From Oncomelania hupensis (Eukaryota > Mollusca > Gastropoda > Littorinimorpha > Pomatiopsidae), in NCBI GenBank assembly GCA_036898135.1, contig CM072521.1, positions 67,502,952 through 67,566,951 on the forward strand: 64,000 nt of DNA, in the 5' to 3' direction. The notes below the pieces were generated by a model. The model searched no databases and was not told the origin of the DNA. It worked only from the letters and a program-made list of their open reading frames with translations. The position numbers and the translations under genes are program-made. Below, piece by piece: positions 35,141-48,234 of the stretch. Position 1 is the first letter of the stretch. The number at the start of each line of letters is the position of its first letter.

Positions 35141-36374
35141 TGAGTACAATCTTGTATTCCGCTGGTGGCTTGAGTACAATCTTGTATTCCGCTGGCGGCT
35201 TGAGTACAATCTTGTATTCCGCTGGCGGCTTGAGTACAATCTTGTATTCCTCTGGCGGCTTGAGTACAATCTTGTATTCCGCTTGAGTACAATCTTGTAT
35301 TCCGCTTGAGTACAATCTTGTATTCCGTTGGCGGCTTCAGTACAATCTTGTATTCCGCTTGAGTACAATCTTGCATTCAGCTGGCGGCTTGAGTACAATC
35401 TTGTATTCCGCTTGAGTTCAATCTTGTATTCCACTTGAGTTCAATCTTGTATTCCGCTGGCGGCTTGAGTACAATCTTGTATTCCGCTGGCGGCTTGAGT
35501 ACAATCTTGTATTCCGCTTGAGTACAATCTTGTATTCCGCTGGCGGCTTCAGTACAATCTTGTATTCCGCTCGCGGCTTCAGTACAATCTTGTATTCCGC
35601 TGGCGGATTGAGTACAATCTTGTATTCCGCTCGCGGCTTGAGTACAATCTTGTATTCCGCTGGTGGCTTGAGTACAATCTTGTATTCTGCTGGCGGCTTG
35701 AGTACAATCTTGTATTCGGCTGGCGGCTTGAGTACAATTTTGTATTCCGCTCGCGGCTTGAGTACAATCTTGTATTCCGCTGGCGGCTTGAGTACAATCT
35801 TGTATTCCGCTGGCGGCTTGAGTACAATCTTGTATTCCGCTTGAGTACAATCTTGTATTCTGCTTGAGTACAATCTTGTATTCCGCTGGCGGCTTGAGTA
35901 CAATCTTGTATTGCGCTGGCGGCTTGAGTACAATCTTGTATTCCGCTGGCGGCTTGAGTACAATCTTGTATTCCGCTGGCGGCTTGAGTACAATCTTGTA
36001 TTCCGCTGGCAGCTTGAGTACAATCTTGTATTCGGCTGGCGGCTTGAGTACAATCTTGTATTACGCTCGCGGCTTGAGTACAATCTTGTATTCCGCTGGC
36101 GGCTTGAGTACTATCTTGTATTCCGCTTGAGTACAATCTTGTATTCCGCTGGCGGCTTGAGTACTATCTTGTATTCCGCTTGAGTACAATCTTGTATTCC
36201 GCTGGCGGCTTGAGTACAATCTTGTATTCCACTGGCGGCTTGAGTACAATCTTGTATTCCGCTCGCGGCTTGAGTACAATCTTGTATTCCGCTTGAGTAC
36301 AATCTTGTATTCCGCTTGAGTACAATCTTGTATTCCGCTTGAGTACAATCTTGTATTCCGCTGGCGGCTTGAGC
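35141..36374. repeat. Minisatellite, 30-bp unit (with 23-bp variants)
   Basis: About 43 copies built from TTGAGTACAATCTTGTATTC and CGCTGGCGGC. Shorter 23-bp units lack a 7-bp piece. Because 30 is divisible by three, both strands show long artefactual frames. The array abuts the RTE LINE coding sequence and is in frame with it at the border. Confidence 0.95.
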
Positions 36375-36871
36375 AGGGAAAAGCGCTGTACAAGAACGGT
36401 TGCCATAATAAATGAATAATTGAAATAATGTGTGATGTCACTGGCAGAAAAGTGATACAAAGTATGCGCCAATCATTAGGAGGGTTAGAGGCGACCTCCA
36501 GTTTTTAGCAGGGACTGGCGAGGTTTACGTTGTCCTCTGCAATGGTTTTGAGAGGGAGGCATTCGCCCAATCTAAGCTACGTACATGTACGCTGTGTGAA
36601 AGCTGACTCCTACATGTATGACGAACAACCTTTAGTCAAGTAAGTGAAGAAACCTAACGTCACAGTGTAAGTACCGTCTGCCAAAATCCTAGAAACCAGA
36701 TAAATAAATAAATTAATTACTAAATATTATTTAAAAAATTATTATAAAAACAACAAACAAAAACATGAAAGCATGCCATTGAAATGTATTTCTAGACTAT
36801 GACGCGCATCGCCGGCAATGAATTAATATACTTAGCAGTGGTTAAGTAGACTATTATCAAGAAAAAACTCC
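36375..36871. other. Spacer
   Basis: No gene or element ends recognised. Confidence 0.4.
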
Positions 36872-37113
36872 GATTGTATGGCCACGTCACCAGAGCATCC
36901 GCCTTGCAAAGACCATCCTGAAAGGCACGGTGCAAGGAGGCAGAAGAAGAGGGAGACAGAAAAAGAGGTAGTAGGACAACATTCCAGAATGGACTGGCTT
37001 GACACTGAGCGAAGCCGTGAGGGTTGCTGAGGACAGAGAAAGATGGAGTATGCTGGTTAAACGATCATCTGTGGTGCCCCTACGACCTTCGAGTTATGGG
37101 ATAGGATAGGATA
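36872..37113 (+). mobile_element. RTE-like LINE, 3' end fragment
   Basis: Same family as 33313-35140, 5'-truncated, ending in (GGATA)n at about 37099-37113. Confidence 0.75.
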
Positions 37114-37466
37114 GGAAAGAAAAAGTAATGAACAGGGATCAGTTATTCTTGAGATAATACAAAATATGTGTTTTGAAAACAAAAGTCAAATTGGGATCGC
37201 CGGAGTGCCACTGAAGGACGGCCCATGATTTGAAATACCTGTATACCAACACTCAGCAATAGCGGTTCAGCCGTTTATGAGAAATTAAGCGAAACGTGTT
37301 TAGCAACTAAAAGACGCAAATGACCTTTGCGAATCTGATTGCATGGAACGCAGGCCACTAAACTAGGTAATGTTCGTATGAAGTTTGGTCAAAACCCGTT
37401 CAGTCGTTCTTGAGATATGGCTTCCAAGAGACCGACAGGCCTGCTGCTTTCAGCCAGATCTAAAAA

Positions 37467-37501
37467 TGACGTCGTCTTTTACGCTACTGTATATGACGTC
37501 A
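37467..37501 (+). promoter_or_regulatory. Two CRE-like sites upstream of the secreted gene
   Basis: TGACGTCG at 37467-37474 and the perfect palindrome TGACGTCA at 37494-37501, 46 bp before the chosen ATG. CREB/ATF-type proteins bind such sites; use here is inferred. Confidence 0.4.
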
Positions 37502-37546
37502 TCTCCAAGACTGTCTTCGTCATTGTGGACAGTTGCACGAGTCAAT

Positions 37547-38293
37547 ATGAAGTGGGTGCTGGTAGCCTTGTTTTGGGGTCTGATCTGTGTTCAGGATTCT
37601 AAAAGTGTCTGTTTGCAACAAAAGGCCGATTTGGATGTGATTTCCATTAATTTTACCATGAACTACATAGGTGGAATCATAAATCAGAATATGGGTGAAA
37701 TTAAACAAGCATGCGAAAAAATGCGGATGAAGACAGCCAAGCTCTTTAGGGACATGAAAACGTTTAATTGCACTGAAGATAAGGAGGTTAAATTTGCGTA
37801 CCAAATATCTATGACAGGTATGTTACGCGCGTGTAAACTGGCTGACTCAGGACGATGGGATTCTTCAGGATGGCCACCAGACTATCCCCAAGAAATCCAG
37901 TGCCTATTGGTCATGAATGAGTGCAAAATACCTGTTTTAGAAGCAAGGGCGATTGAAAACCCTGACCTGCTGCTGGCAAAGTGTAGGGAGCTCTTGCAAA
38001 CGTTCACCCCTTGCATTAAGCGGAAACAGAAGAGTTACAACGACTGCAGCATTAAATTGAAAGGCACCTTAGTAAACGTGGTGTTCCAGATCATTAACGA
38101 CTTCAACCAAGCATGCTTTGAATTGCAACGGCTAGGCCTAGGGGGAAACGACGAACAACTTAAGAAATCGTCTGACTCTGGAAGTGAGGCTTTGGCCATT
38201 AACATGACACACTGGGTGTCTGTTGTCATGACATGGCTCTTGCTGATCTTCGACGTCAACGGCTGTTTGCTGTACACTCGGACCTTCGGCTGA
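37547..38293 (+). CDS. Secreted or GPI-anchored Cys-rich protein, family unknown
   Basis: ATG 37547 is chosen because it opens a clean signal peptide (MKWVLVALFWGLICVQDSKS). The frame is open further upstream, but no signal would then be N-terminal. The mature part of about 225 residues is mostly helical, with about a dozen Cys and N-glycosylation sites (NFT, NCT, NMT). Near the end, THWVSVVMTWLLLIFDV is hydrophobic enough for a membrane span or GPI signal. The frame is intact to TGA 38291-38293 with no intron needed. It was not recognised as any known family. It may be a lineage-specific secreted gene or the last exon of a longer one. Confidence 0.6.
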   Translation: MKWVLVALFWGLICVQDSKSVCLQQKADLDVISINFTMNYIGGIINQNMGEIKQACEKMRMKTAKLFRDMKTFNCTEDKEVKFAYQISMTGMLRACKLADSGRWDSSGWPPDYPQEIQCLLVMNECKIPVLEARAIENPDLLLAKCRELLQTFTPCIKRKQKSYNDCSIKLKGTLVNVVFQIINDFNQACFELQRLGLGGNDEQLKKSSDSGSEALAINMTHWVSVVMTWLLLIFDVNGCLLYTRTFG

Positions 38294-38795
38294 TGGATTG
38301 GATGACTATTTACATGACTGCTGATGATGGATTGGATGACTATTTACATGACTGCTACCATTGGAAGACTAATGGATGACTAATTAGATGATTGCAGCAG
38401 CTGAAATTAATGACCAATTAGACGTTTGCTGATGACTACACACTGCGGACACAGTTGCTTTGTTTAGTGTAGTGATAATATTAGTATGGTTAACAAACCA
38501 GCCTTTATCGTGTTAATAGGTTGTCACTAGTTTGTGCTAGGGGCCGCGACGGCCCAGAGAGGGAAGTGACTTCAAAACAATTGAAGTTTAAGCGAAGATA
38601 GAGATTTGACTGGACTTTTGGCACTGTTTCATTAGACAAATGGCCCAAACTGTTTGGGGATGAGTAACAAATATTAAAAATTAAATTACAAAATTAATTT
38701 TGATTGAAATATAAAATCTAATTGAAGAGTACACTAACATGATTTAGATCTCTCTGTCTGTCTGTCTGTCTGTCTCTGTTTCTGTCTCTCTGTAT

Positions 38796-38861
<66 letters not shown>

Positions 38862-39251
38862 TTCACCTTCTGTTTATTTTCACGTGTAGTGGTAGTTTTT
38901 CTTATTGTTTTTCTTTATTTATGTATTCGCGGCCCCAGAAGTAAAAAAAAAATGTTTGGGGGGAGGGGTGTCTTTTTTGCAAATCTGCCTAGGTCTTAAA
39001 ATGATATTTTAAAAGAATGTCTGTACGTCAATCCATCTGTCTGTCTGTCCGTCCGTCTGGGCAAAACTTTACGCGGCTAAAATTCGTCTCATCGAAAATG
39101 GCGGGTCGTTGCATTTTTCAAGCCTAATAATAATGTATTCACCCCACTTTTTTTTTCTCTCCTTACGTTTTGCAGATCTGCGCGGGATGAGTCCTAAATA
39201 GTCCAAAATTGACATTAACATTTCTTTGTTTTCCCCTTCCGTCAATCCGTC
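38294..39251. other. 3' flank of the secreted gene with simple repeats
   Basis: A short tandem duplication of about 33 bp sits right after the stop (38290-38357). (CTGT)n lies at 38755-38775, (CT)n at 38796-38817 and (AC)n at 38818-38861. No other gene seen. Confidence 0.6.
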
Positions 39252-39846
39252 TGTACACCCGTGGGGGTGCCGGGGGTTTCAGTATAAATAGTATCCCCAC
39301 TTTCTGGAAATTTAGTTCTTTAAATTCACACTTTCGCTGTCTTTCTCCTTTGTTCTTTCTCATTCCTACTCTGTTCTATCAATCTACTATACAATCTTCT
39401 TCGCTAGACCAGTCACCTACCTTTTTTCTGGAAAACTTTTCCGGGACAAAACTCCTCATTTGTTTGAGAGGTCTGTTGGATCAGCTTGGGAATATTGGAC
39501 GCTTTCTGCCAAATGGTCACTGGGGCTTCTATGATGTTATTATTTGGCAATGTAGGCATTTTATATGTATGTGTTTTGTTGATATTTTATAATGATGTTA
39601 GTATTCTATTTTGTTTTTGTAAACGGGGGTTCGATAAATTAGAGTATAGCCTCAGCGTCCCCTGCGTGCGATGTCTTTATTGTAAATGGACCGATTGGTG
39701 GAGTGCCTTCAGTGTTATCACTAGGGTTGTTTCGGTAGACCTTTTATGCGGATCAGGGGTGAGTCCTCTTTCAGCGAAGTTGTGATCTTGATTTAGTGGT
39801 ACTGATTCGGCTCTTTGCAGTCCGCTGGACCCTGTAACTAACTAAC
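39252..39846 (+). repeat. R1 SINE-like repeat, near full length
   Basis: Begins with the GC-rich palindromic 5' end followed by CAGTATAAATAG. It ends near TCCGCTGGACCCTGTAACTA with a short (AACT)n tail. It is diverged from the 52091 copy, so the family has been active over time. Confidence 0.85.
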
Positions 39847-39879
39847 AATCCGTCTGTTCACCGTCCGGAACCTATTTAA

Positions 39880-40660
39880 ACTACCACACATGTCAGAACC
39901 TGTTTAAACTATTACAACCAACCTTAGAAAGATGGTTTATATTCAGGAGACCTCATACATGAGCAGTGAATGAATGACTTGACTTCAAGGTCAAGGTCAG
40001 GTCACATGGTCAACAAAATGTTAGTTTTAAAAAGTGACAATTAAAAAATTACACTCTTTTTTTCTAAGTTATTAATATTGAATTTATGATTCTTTGATAA
40101 ATGATATATATCAATGAGACACACATACTTTGCAAATTTGGTCAACCTCACTCCAAGGTCAAGGTAATTGGATCTGTCCAAAATCGTTTAGTATAGGAAT
40201 AAAGAGATATAAAGTCTAAACTTGACATCCTCATGTATATCAGATATTGTTGTGATTTAAAAAAAAAAATAATTAGAGAGCACTCATACCCCCATTGTAA
40301 TTGCCAAATCTGGATAAATAAAGTTGTTTGAATTGAATTGAATTGAATAAACTTGTTGTATTTAGAGATGATATATTGATCTTTCAAATATGTTCGTTTT
40401 TTTGGGCTGATTCTGAAGGACTTCCAAAAACATACAAAAATAGGTCATCATACAGTAGATTGGCTTTATTTAACCCATAGTATGGAACAACATTGGATTA
40501 TTTGATCATAAATGAACATGAAAGATCATGTTAAGGTCAAGGTCATCCCAAGGTCAAGGTCGCTGAAGGTAACGATCATCCCAATGTCAATGTTGTTGGC
40601 ATAATATAACTTTTGCTGTAGTTTATTTGATAGTAATTAGTGTATTTAGAGCCGCATGGC
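39880..40660 (+). repeat. R4 dispersed repeat rich in TCAAGGTCA motifs
   Basis: Contains at least five AAGGTCAAGGTC-type words and blocks inverted relative to 1431-2037. Confidence 0.6.
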
Positions 40661-40746
40661 AAGGTCATCCCAAGGCCAAGAGCATAGGAAGATCAAAGTC
40701 GGGTTTTATTTTGCATTTTAATGCCGCTGTTTTATTTTTTATTTTA

Positions 40747-41150
40747 TGTCAGAAACCAATGGTGCCTGACAGGTGTGGGTTCGAGCCAGCATCTGGGCGT
40801 TATGTTTCTCCGAATATTATTTACTTTCAGTTTCGACTCGGGCAACGTATCGGGGGTTTTCTCCGGGTACTCCGGTTTGCTCCCCCTGCAAAAATATTCA
40901 CAAATTCACAAATGCGGAAAACGATGCTTAACGTCCTATTGCATGAGCGTTAAGGACGATCACCACGTCGCCACCATGACAACAATGACCATCATCATCA
41001 TATCAAAAATGAGATCCAACGGATCTTAATAATGTTAGGTAGGTAGGTAGGGTTTGGCGCGCCGCTGGCTGCGACTGCACCTTCCACGGGGGAGGCGGCC
41101 CAGAATTTCCCGATAGAAAGGGATAATAAACTGCAGCCAAAAAAAAAAAT
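40747..41150 (+). mobile_element. tRNA-derived SINE, 5'-truncated
   Basis: Shares CAGAAACCAATGG, the B-box-containing GTGTGGGTTCGAGCCAGC and the conserved core TCTCCGGGTACTCCGGTTTG with the copies at 54906 and 55296. The A-box part is missing. Confidence 0.7.
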
Positions 41151-41280
41151 CTGAAACAATGACGTCACTACGATGACGTCACCGATAGCAGACATTTGTG
41201 TCAGATGAACAGTTTGCATCACTGTGTAGTCAGCTCAGTCATGCTGAATAGTAGGCCTAATTTGCCTCTCTTTCGCACCC

Positions 41281-41865
41281 TGATTGATTGATTGATTGAT
41301 TTATTGTTGCTTTAGGTCCAGCGGACTCTTCCGAGCCAAATCAGGACCGGACAACCCCCGATCCGCATAAAAGATCTGCTGAAACAACACCAGCGGGAAA
41401 ATTGAACGCCCTCCACCGGCCAGTCACTTTACAATAAAGACATCCCACGCGGGGGAGGGCTGAGGGTTGACCTCAACTACGCGAACCCCCGGTTACAAAA
41501 ACAAAATAGAATACAAACATCATTATAAATCATCAACAAAACACATACATATAAAATGCCTATAGTGCTAAATAGTACAATCATAGGAAGCACTAGTGAC
41601 CACCCGGCAGAAAGCGTCCAACACTCCCAAGCTGATCCAACAGACCTCATACACAAACAAGGAGTCTTGTCCAGGAAGAGTTTTCAAGAAAAAGGTAGGT
41701 CATTGATCTAGCGAAGAAGAAGATAGTATAGCAGAGTGAAGGACAGAGCAGGAATATGAAAGAGTAAATGAGGAAGACAGCGACAGTGGGAATTTAAAGC
41801 ACTAAATTTCCATAAAGTGGGGATACTATTTATACTGAAAACCCCTGGCACTCCAACGGGGGTAC
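41281..41865 (-). repeat. R1 SINE-like repeat, near full length
   Basis: On the - strand, with the (ATTG)n complement of its tail at 41281-41301 and the 5' end at 41840-41865. Confidence 0.85.
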
Positions 41866-42485
41866 TGTTGCCGCAGTGAATCTGTCTTGCCTATAAAGGA
41901 AAGACAGGTTTTCAACTGTGGCTTTCACTTTTCCCTTTATAGGTTTGAACAATCTACAGTGGCAAGATTGCTCATGACCCCAAGGGGTCTGTCTGGCCTC
42001 CGCTGTAGCGGTCGTGTCTCCTTGTAATATCAGAAATGTTGACGACAAAGATGTGGTAACTCAGCTAAAGATAAACAGATAGTATTGAACAAAACCTGAC
42101 GTTAATTTACCAGCTCCCCTAAAGGGAAGGTTCGCAGATGTTAAATCAACATCCTTGAAACGTTCACTCCCGATACCATCAAGCAGAACTCGCTAGTAAA
42201 AATGTAACTTAGCCCACTCGACCGTCTGACCGGTGTAACTTGATCGCTAAGTAGCCTCGCGACTCATATCTCTCTTAGATCTACCCTGCGAGTCTCCTCT
42301 GACAGGAAGTTGAAACATAACAGATAGTGGCCCAAAACAAGTCATGAGAGTAGAGAATCCCAAGAAAAGATTCCCATAGTCGCGAGAACGAAACGATTGG
42401 TCGGAGTTGACGTAGAAACTCCTGCATATCCCTGTGAATCCAACATTAACCGGGTAGTCACACGCGAAACTTGGAACGAAGAGGG

Positions 42486-43159
42486 TGTTAGTTGAAACGC
42501 GCACGATAGTTCGGGTGTAGCGCGCACGATAGTTAGTGTGTGAAGCGTGTGATAGGTCAGATCGTTTTATTTTGCAAAGCATGCAATAATAGAGTGTATT
42601 TATCTTTGATTTGATTTTGCGTTGTTATTAGAAGAAGCTTTGTATAACGTTGGTAGTTTTAGTTGGTCGATATTATTTGAGAATTTTCTGGAGTTGGTTG
42701 TTTACTATCGATCAAAGCGTATGGATAATTCTAGTGGTAACTATAGAAGCTTCTATCCCAAATAAGGTTGTATGACGTGAGACAGTGATGATGAAATTTG
42801 TTCTCATTGGTTGGGGCGTTTCATGCGGGGGTATTCTCACCCTTTCTGGAGAGTGGCAAGACTGTATATATATAGTGCCGCACTGTTTCAAAAGGTGATT
42901 GATAGTTGAGGATTGTTGGTTGATAATAGAGAGAATTGTAAAGTGGAAAGTTGTGAAAAGTTGAAAGTGGAAAAAGCCATTGTATGCAGTTGTTGATGTT
43001 CGCTGAATAAAGTTAGAAAACTACATACGACGACTCCAGCCTTGTTGCTGATTGAACGAGTTGCGTGGATAAACGAATCTGAGTTACACCTATCAGGAGG
43101 ATTCAAGCATTTGGGCTGAATCAACTACTGATAAAAACAAAACAACATCGAGTGTAACA
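42486..43159 (+). mobile_element. Solo LTR related to element 1
   Basis: 674 bp from TGTTAGTTGAAACGCG to GAGTGTAACA, similar throughout to the 634-bp LTR of element 1 but diverged. It is flanked by the 5-bp duplication GAGGG (42481-42485 and 43160-43164). The interior was lost by LTR-LTR recombination. Confidence 0.92.
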
Positions 43160-43164
43160 GAGGG

Positions 43165-43647
43165 TCTAAACAAGGAGCGAACTGAAGTGAACAAAAATCC
43201 TCCAACAAGAAAGTGATAGACTAGAGACGGTTTCACGATTCCCAGAGACTAGAAGTAAGTTAACACTTGTAGTTTTCTAGTACTTGTATGTTTATATATT
43301 ATATTGATTGCCATGTATTAGTATGTTCATGTTATATGTATTTACAGAAACCGATTATTGTTTCTGACATGTTGTGTATGTTGCTCGATATACCTTAGCC
43401 TTAAGATTCGGATGTAGTAGTGTGCATATGGGAAGCTCGGCAGGTGTCTGATGCTATAGACTCTTTGCAGAGGGCACCCCAAGTCAATTTCTGAATAGAA
43501 TATTGTAGCCGAGTTCTGGATTTTCCAGCTCAGCTCTGGGACGGTTTGTTGAGTCAATGCCTAGCGCTTGCTCCCAGGGAAAAGAAGGAGATCAACTAGA
43601 ATCTACCTCGCCACGTCCAGCCCCGTAGCTACAAGACTCGCCGGCTT
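43165..43647. other. Spacer
   Basis: No gene recognised. Confidence 0.4.
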
Positions 43648-44465
43648 GCAGGATAGGGCAAGTGGCACACAAGTTATGTGCAGGATAGGGCAAGTGGCAC
43701 ACAAGTTATGTGCAGGATAGGGCGAGTGGCACACAAGTTATGTGCAGGATAGGGCAAGTGGCACACAAGTTATGTGCAGGATAGGGCAAGTGGCACACAA
43801 GTTATGTGCAGGATAGGGCAAGTGGCACACAAAAGTTATGTGCAGGATAGGGCAAGTGGCACACAAGTTATGTGCAGGATAGGGCAAGTGGCACACAAAA
43901 GTTATGTGCAGGATAGGGCAAGTGGCACACAAGTTATGTGCAGGATAGTGCAAGTGGCACACAAGTTATGTGCAGGATAGGGCGAGTGGCACACATGTTA
44001 TGTGCAGGATAGGGCGAGTGGCACACAAGTTATGTGCAGGATAGGGCAAGTGGCACACAAGTTATGTGCAGGATAGGGCGAGTGGCACACAAGTTATGTG
44101 CAGGATAGGGCAAGTGGCACACAAGTTATGTGCAGGATAGGGCAAGTGGCACACAAGTTATGTGCAGGATAGGGCGAGTGGCACACAAGTTATGTGCAGG
44201 ATAGGGGAGTGGCACACAAGTTATGTGCAGGATAGGGCGAGTGGCACACAAGTTATGTGCAGGATAGGGCAAGTGGCACACAAGTTATGTGCAGGATAGG
44301 GCAAGTGGCACACAAGTTATGTGCAGGATAGGGCAAGTGGCACACAAGTTATGTGCAGGATAGGGCGAGTGGCACACAAGTTATGTGCAGGATAGGGCAA
44401 GTGGCACACAAGTTATGTGCAGGATAGGGCAAGTGGCACACAAGTTATGTGCAGGTTAGGGCGAG
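43648..44465. repeat. Minisatellite, 32-bp unit, about 25 copies
   Basis: Built from GCAGGATAGGGCAAGTGGCA and CACAAGTTATGT. Variation is mostly GCAAG/GCGAG and a 2-base insertion in two units. Confidence 0.97.
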
Positions 44466-44600
44466 GACGATAGGGAGGTGGGGGTGGGGAGTTTTTTTTT
44501 TAAACAACAAAAAACACCGGCTGTCAGAGTCGACAAAGATTGAAATATTGAAGCTAGCACATGGAGGATAGGCTAAAAGAGGGTGAAACTGAAGCAAGGC

Positions 44601-47600
44601 ATCTGTACACTGTCATTACAAAATATCTGTACACTGTCATTATATAACATCTGTACACTGTTATTACATAATGCATATGTACACTGTCATTACATAACAT
44701 CTGTACACTGTCATTACATAACATCTGTACACTGTCATTACATAATGCATATGTACACTGTCATTACATAACATCTATACACTGTCATTACATAAAATAT
44801 GTACACTGTCATTACATAACATCTGCACACTGTCATTACATAGCATATGTGTACTGTCATTACATAACATCTGTACACTGTTATTTATTTACACTGTATT
44901 GTACTATCCTGGACACATCTGTACACTGTTATTATATAACATCTGTATACTGCCATTACATAGCATCTCTACATTGTCATTACATAACATCAGTACACTG
45001 TCATTGCATAACATCTGTACACTCATTACATAACATCAGTACACTGTCATTACATAACATCTGTACACTGTCATTATATAAGGCATATGTGCACTGTTAT
45101 TACATAAGGCATCTGTACACTGTCATTACATAACATCTGTACACTGTCATTACATAACATATGTGCACTGTCATTACATAACATATGTACACTGTCATTA
45201 CATAACATATGTACACTGTCATTATATAACATCTGTACACTGTCATTATATAACATCTGTGCTCTGTCATTACATAACATCTGTGCTCTGTCATTACATA
45301 ACAAATGTACACTGTCATTACATAACATCTGTGCACTGTCATTACATAACATCTGTACACTGTCATTACATAAGGCATCTGTATACTGTCATTACATAAC
45401 ATATGTACACTGCCATGACATAAAATATGTCCACTGTCATTGCATAACATATGTACACTGTCATTACATAACATCTGTACACTGTCATTGCATAACATCT
45501 GTACACTGTCATTACATAATGCATATGTACACTGTCAATACATAACATATATACACTGTCATTACAAAACATATGTACAATGTCATTACATAACATCTGT
45601 ACACTGTCATTACATAACAGCTGTACACTGTTAGTAGAGAACATCTGCACACTGCCATTACATAATGCATCTGCACACTGTCATTACATAACATTTGTAC
45701 ACTGTCATTACACAACATCTGTACATTGTCATTACATAACATCGGTATACTGTAATTACATAACATCTGGACACTGTCATTACATAACATCTGTACATTG
45801 TGATTTCATATCGTCTGTACACTGTCATTACATAACATCTGTACACTGTCATTACATAACATATGTACACTGTCATTACATAACATATGTACAATGTCAT
45901 TACATAACATATGTACACTGTCATTACATAGCATATGTACACTGTCATTATATAACATGTGTACACTGTCATTACATAACATCTGTGCACTGTTATTACA
46001 TAACACCTGTACACTGTTATTACATAACTTATGCACACTGTAATTACATAACATCTGTGCACTGTCATTACATAACATCTGTACACTGTCATTACATAAC
46101 ATCTGTACACTGTCATTACATAATGCATATGTACTCTGTCATTACATAACATATGTACACTGTCATTACAAAACATGTACACTGTCATTACATAACATCT
46201 GTACACTGTTAGTAGAGAACATCTGTACACTGTCATTACATAATGCATCTGCACACTGTCATTACATAACATCTGTACACTGTCATTACATAACATCTGT
46301 ACACTGTTAGTAGAGAACATCTGTACACTGTCATTACATAATGCATCTGCACACTGTCATTACATAACATCTGTACCCTGTCATTACATAACATCTGTAC
46401 ATTGTGATTTCATATCGTCTGTACACTGTCATTACATTACATCTGTACACTGTCGTTACATAACATATGTACTCTGTCGTTGCATAACATCTGCACTGTC
46501 TTTACATAAGATCTGTACGCTGTCTTTACATAACATCTGTACACTGTTATTACATAACATCTGTACATTTTTATTACATAACATCTGTACACTGTCATTA
46601 CAAAACATTTGTACACTGTCGTTACATTAAAATATGCACACCTTCATTACATGACATATGTACACTGTCATTACATAACATATATATAATGTCATTACAT
46701 AACACGTATACACTGTCATTACATAACCTATACACTGTCATTACATAACATCTGTACACTGTCATTACATAACATATGTACACTGTACATAACATCTGTA
46801 CACTGTCATTACATAACATCTGTACACTGTCATTACATAACATCTGTATACTGTCATAGCATAACCTATGTACACTGTCATGACATAACATATGTACACT
46901 GTCATTGCATAACATATATACATTGTCACTGCATAACATTTGTATACTGTCATTACATAACATCTGTACATTATTATTATATAAAATATGTACACTGTTA
47001 TTATATAACCTTTGTACAATTTCATTACATAACATCTGTACACTGTCATTGCAAAACATCTGTACACTGTCATTACATAACATCTATACACTAATTACAT
47101 AACTTATGTACACTGTCATTTTATAACATCTTAACACTCATTACATAACATCTGCGCACTGTCATTACATAACATCTGTACATTGTCATTACATAACATC
47201 TGTACATTGTCATTACATAACATCTGTACACTGTCATTACATAACATCGGTACACTGTCATTACATAACATCGGTACACTGTCAACATCTATACACTGTC
47301 ATTACATAACATCGGTACACTGTCATTACATAACATCTATACATTGTCATTACATAACATCTGTACACTGTCATTACATAACATCTGTACACTGTCATTA
47401 CATAACATCTGTATACTGTCATTACATAACATCTGTACACTGTCATTACATAACATCTGTACACTGTCATTACATAACATCTGTACACTGTCGTTACATA
47501 ATGTATCTGTACACTGTTATTACATAACATCTGTACACTGTTATTACATTACATCTGTACACTGTTATTACATAACATTTTTACACTGTTATTATATAAC

Positions 47601-48234
47601 ACCTGTACACTGTCATTAGATAATGTATCTGTATTTTGTCATTACATAACATATGTACACTGTCATTACATAACATCTGTACACTGTCATTACATGACAT
47701 CTGTACACTGTCATTACATAACATCTGCACACTTTTATTACATAACAGATGTACACTGTCATTACATAACATCTGTATACTGTCATCACATTACATCTGT
47801 ACACTGTCTTTACATAACATTTATACATTGTCATTACATAACATCTGTACACTGTCATTACATAACATCTGCATACTGTCATAGCATATCATATGTACAC
47901 TGTCATTACATAACATCTGTACACTGTCATTACATAATGCATATGTACACTGTCATTACATAATGCATATGTACACTGTCATTACATAACATCTGTACAT
48001 TGTCATTACATAACATCTGTACACTGTCATGACATAAGCAAGGCATCTGTACACTGTCATTACATGAGCAAGGCATCTGTACACTGGCATTACATAATGC
48101 ATCTGTACACTGTCATGACATAAGCAAGGTATCTGTACACTGTCATGACATAAGGAAGGCATCTGTCCTTTTTCATGACATAAGCAAGGCATCTGTACAC
48201 TGTCATTACATAAGCATGGCATCTGTACATTATC
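44601..48234. repeat. Satellite, 24-bp unit, about 150 copies
   Basis: The unit is ATCTGTACACTGTCATTACA plus TAAC, with ATATGTAC variants. Some longer words recur, such as TTAGTAGAGAACATCT at about 45631, 46209 and 46310, which shows higher-order duplication. All long frames here are artefacts of the 24-base period. Confidence 0.98.

Noticed and set aside
35100..36441. Many overlapping long open frames on both strands
   Set aside because: By-products of a 30-bp tandem unit; no start context, motifs or conservation independent of the repeat.
43648..44465. CRISPR-like regular repeats
   Set aside because: Contiguous tandem repeat with no unique spacers, in a eukaryotic sequence.
44583..48222. 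Long frames encoding repeated CNDSVQML or CHYITSVH
   Set aside because: The satellite period of 24 is divisible by three; frames occur on both strands in parallel.
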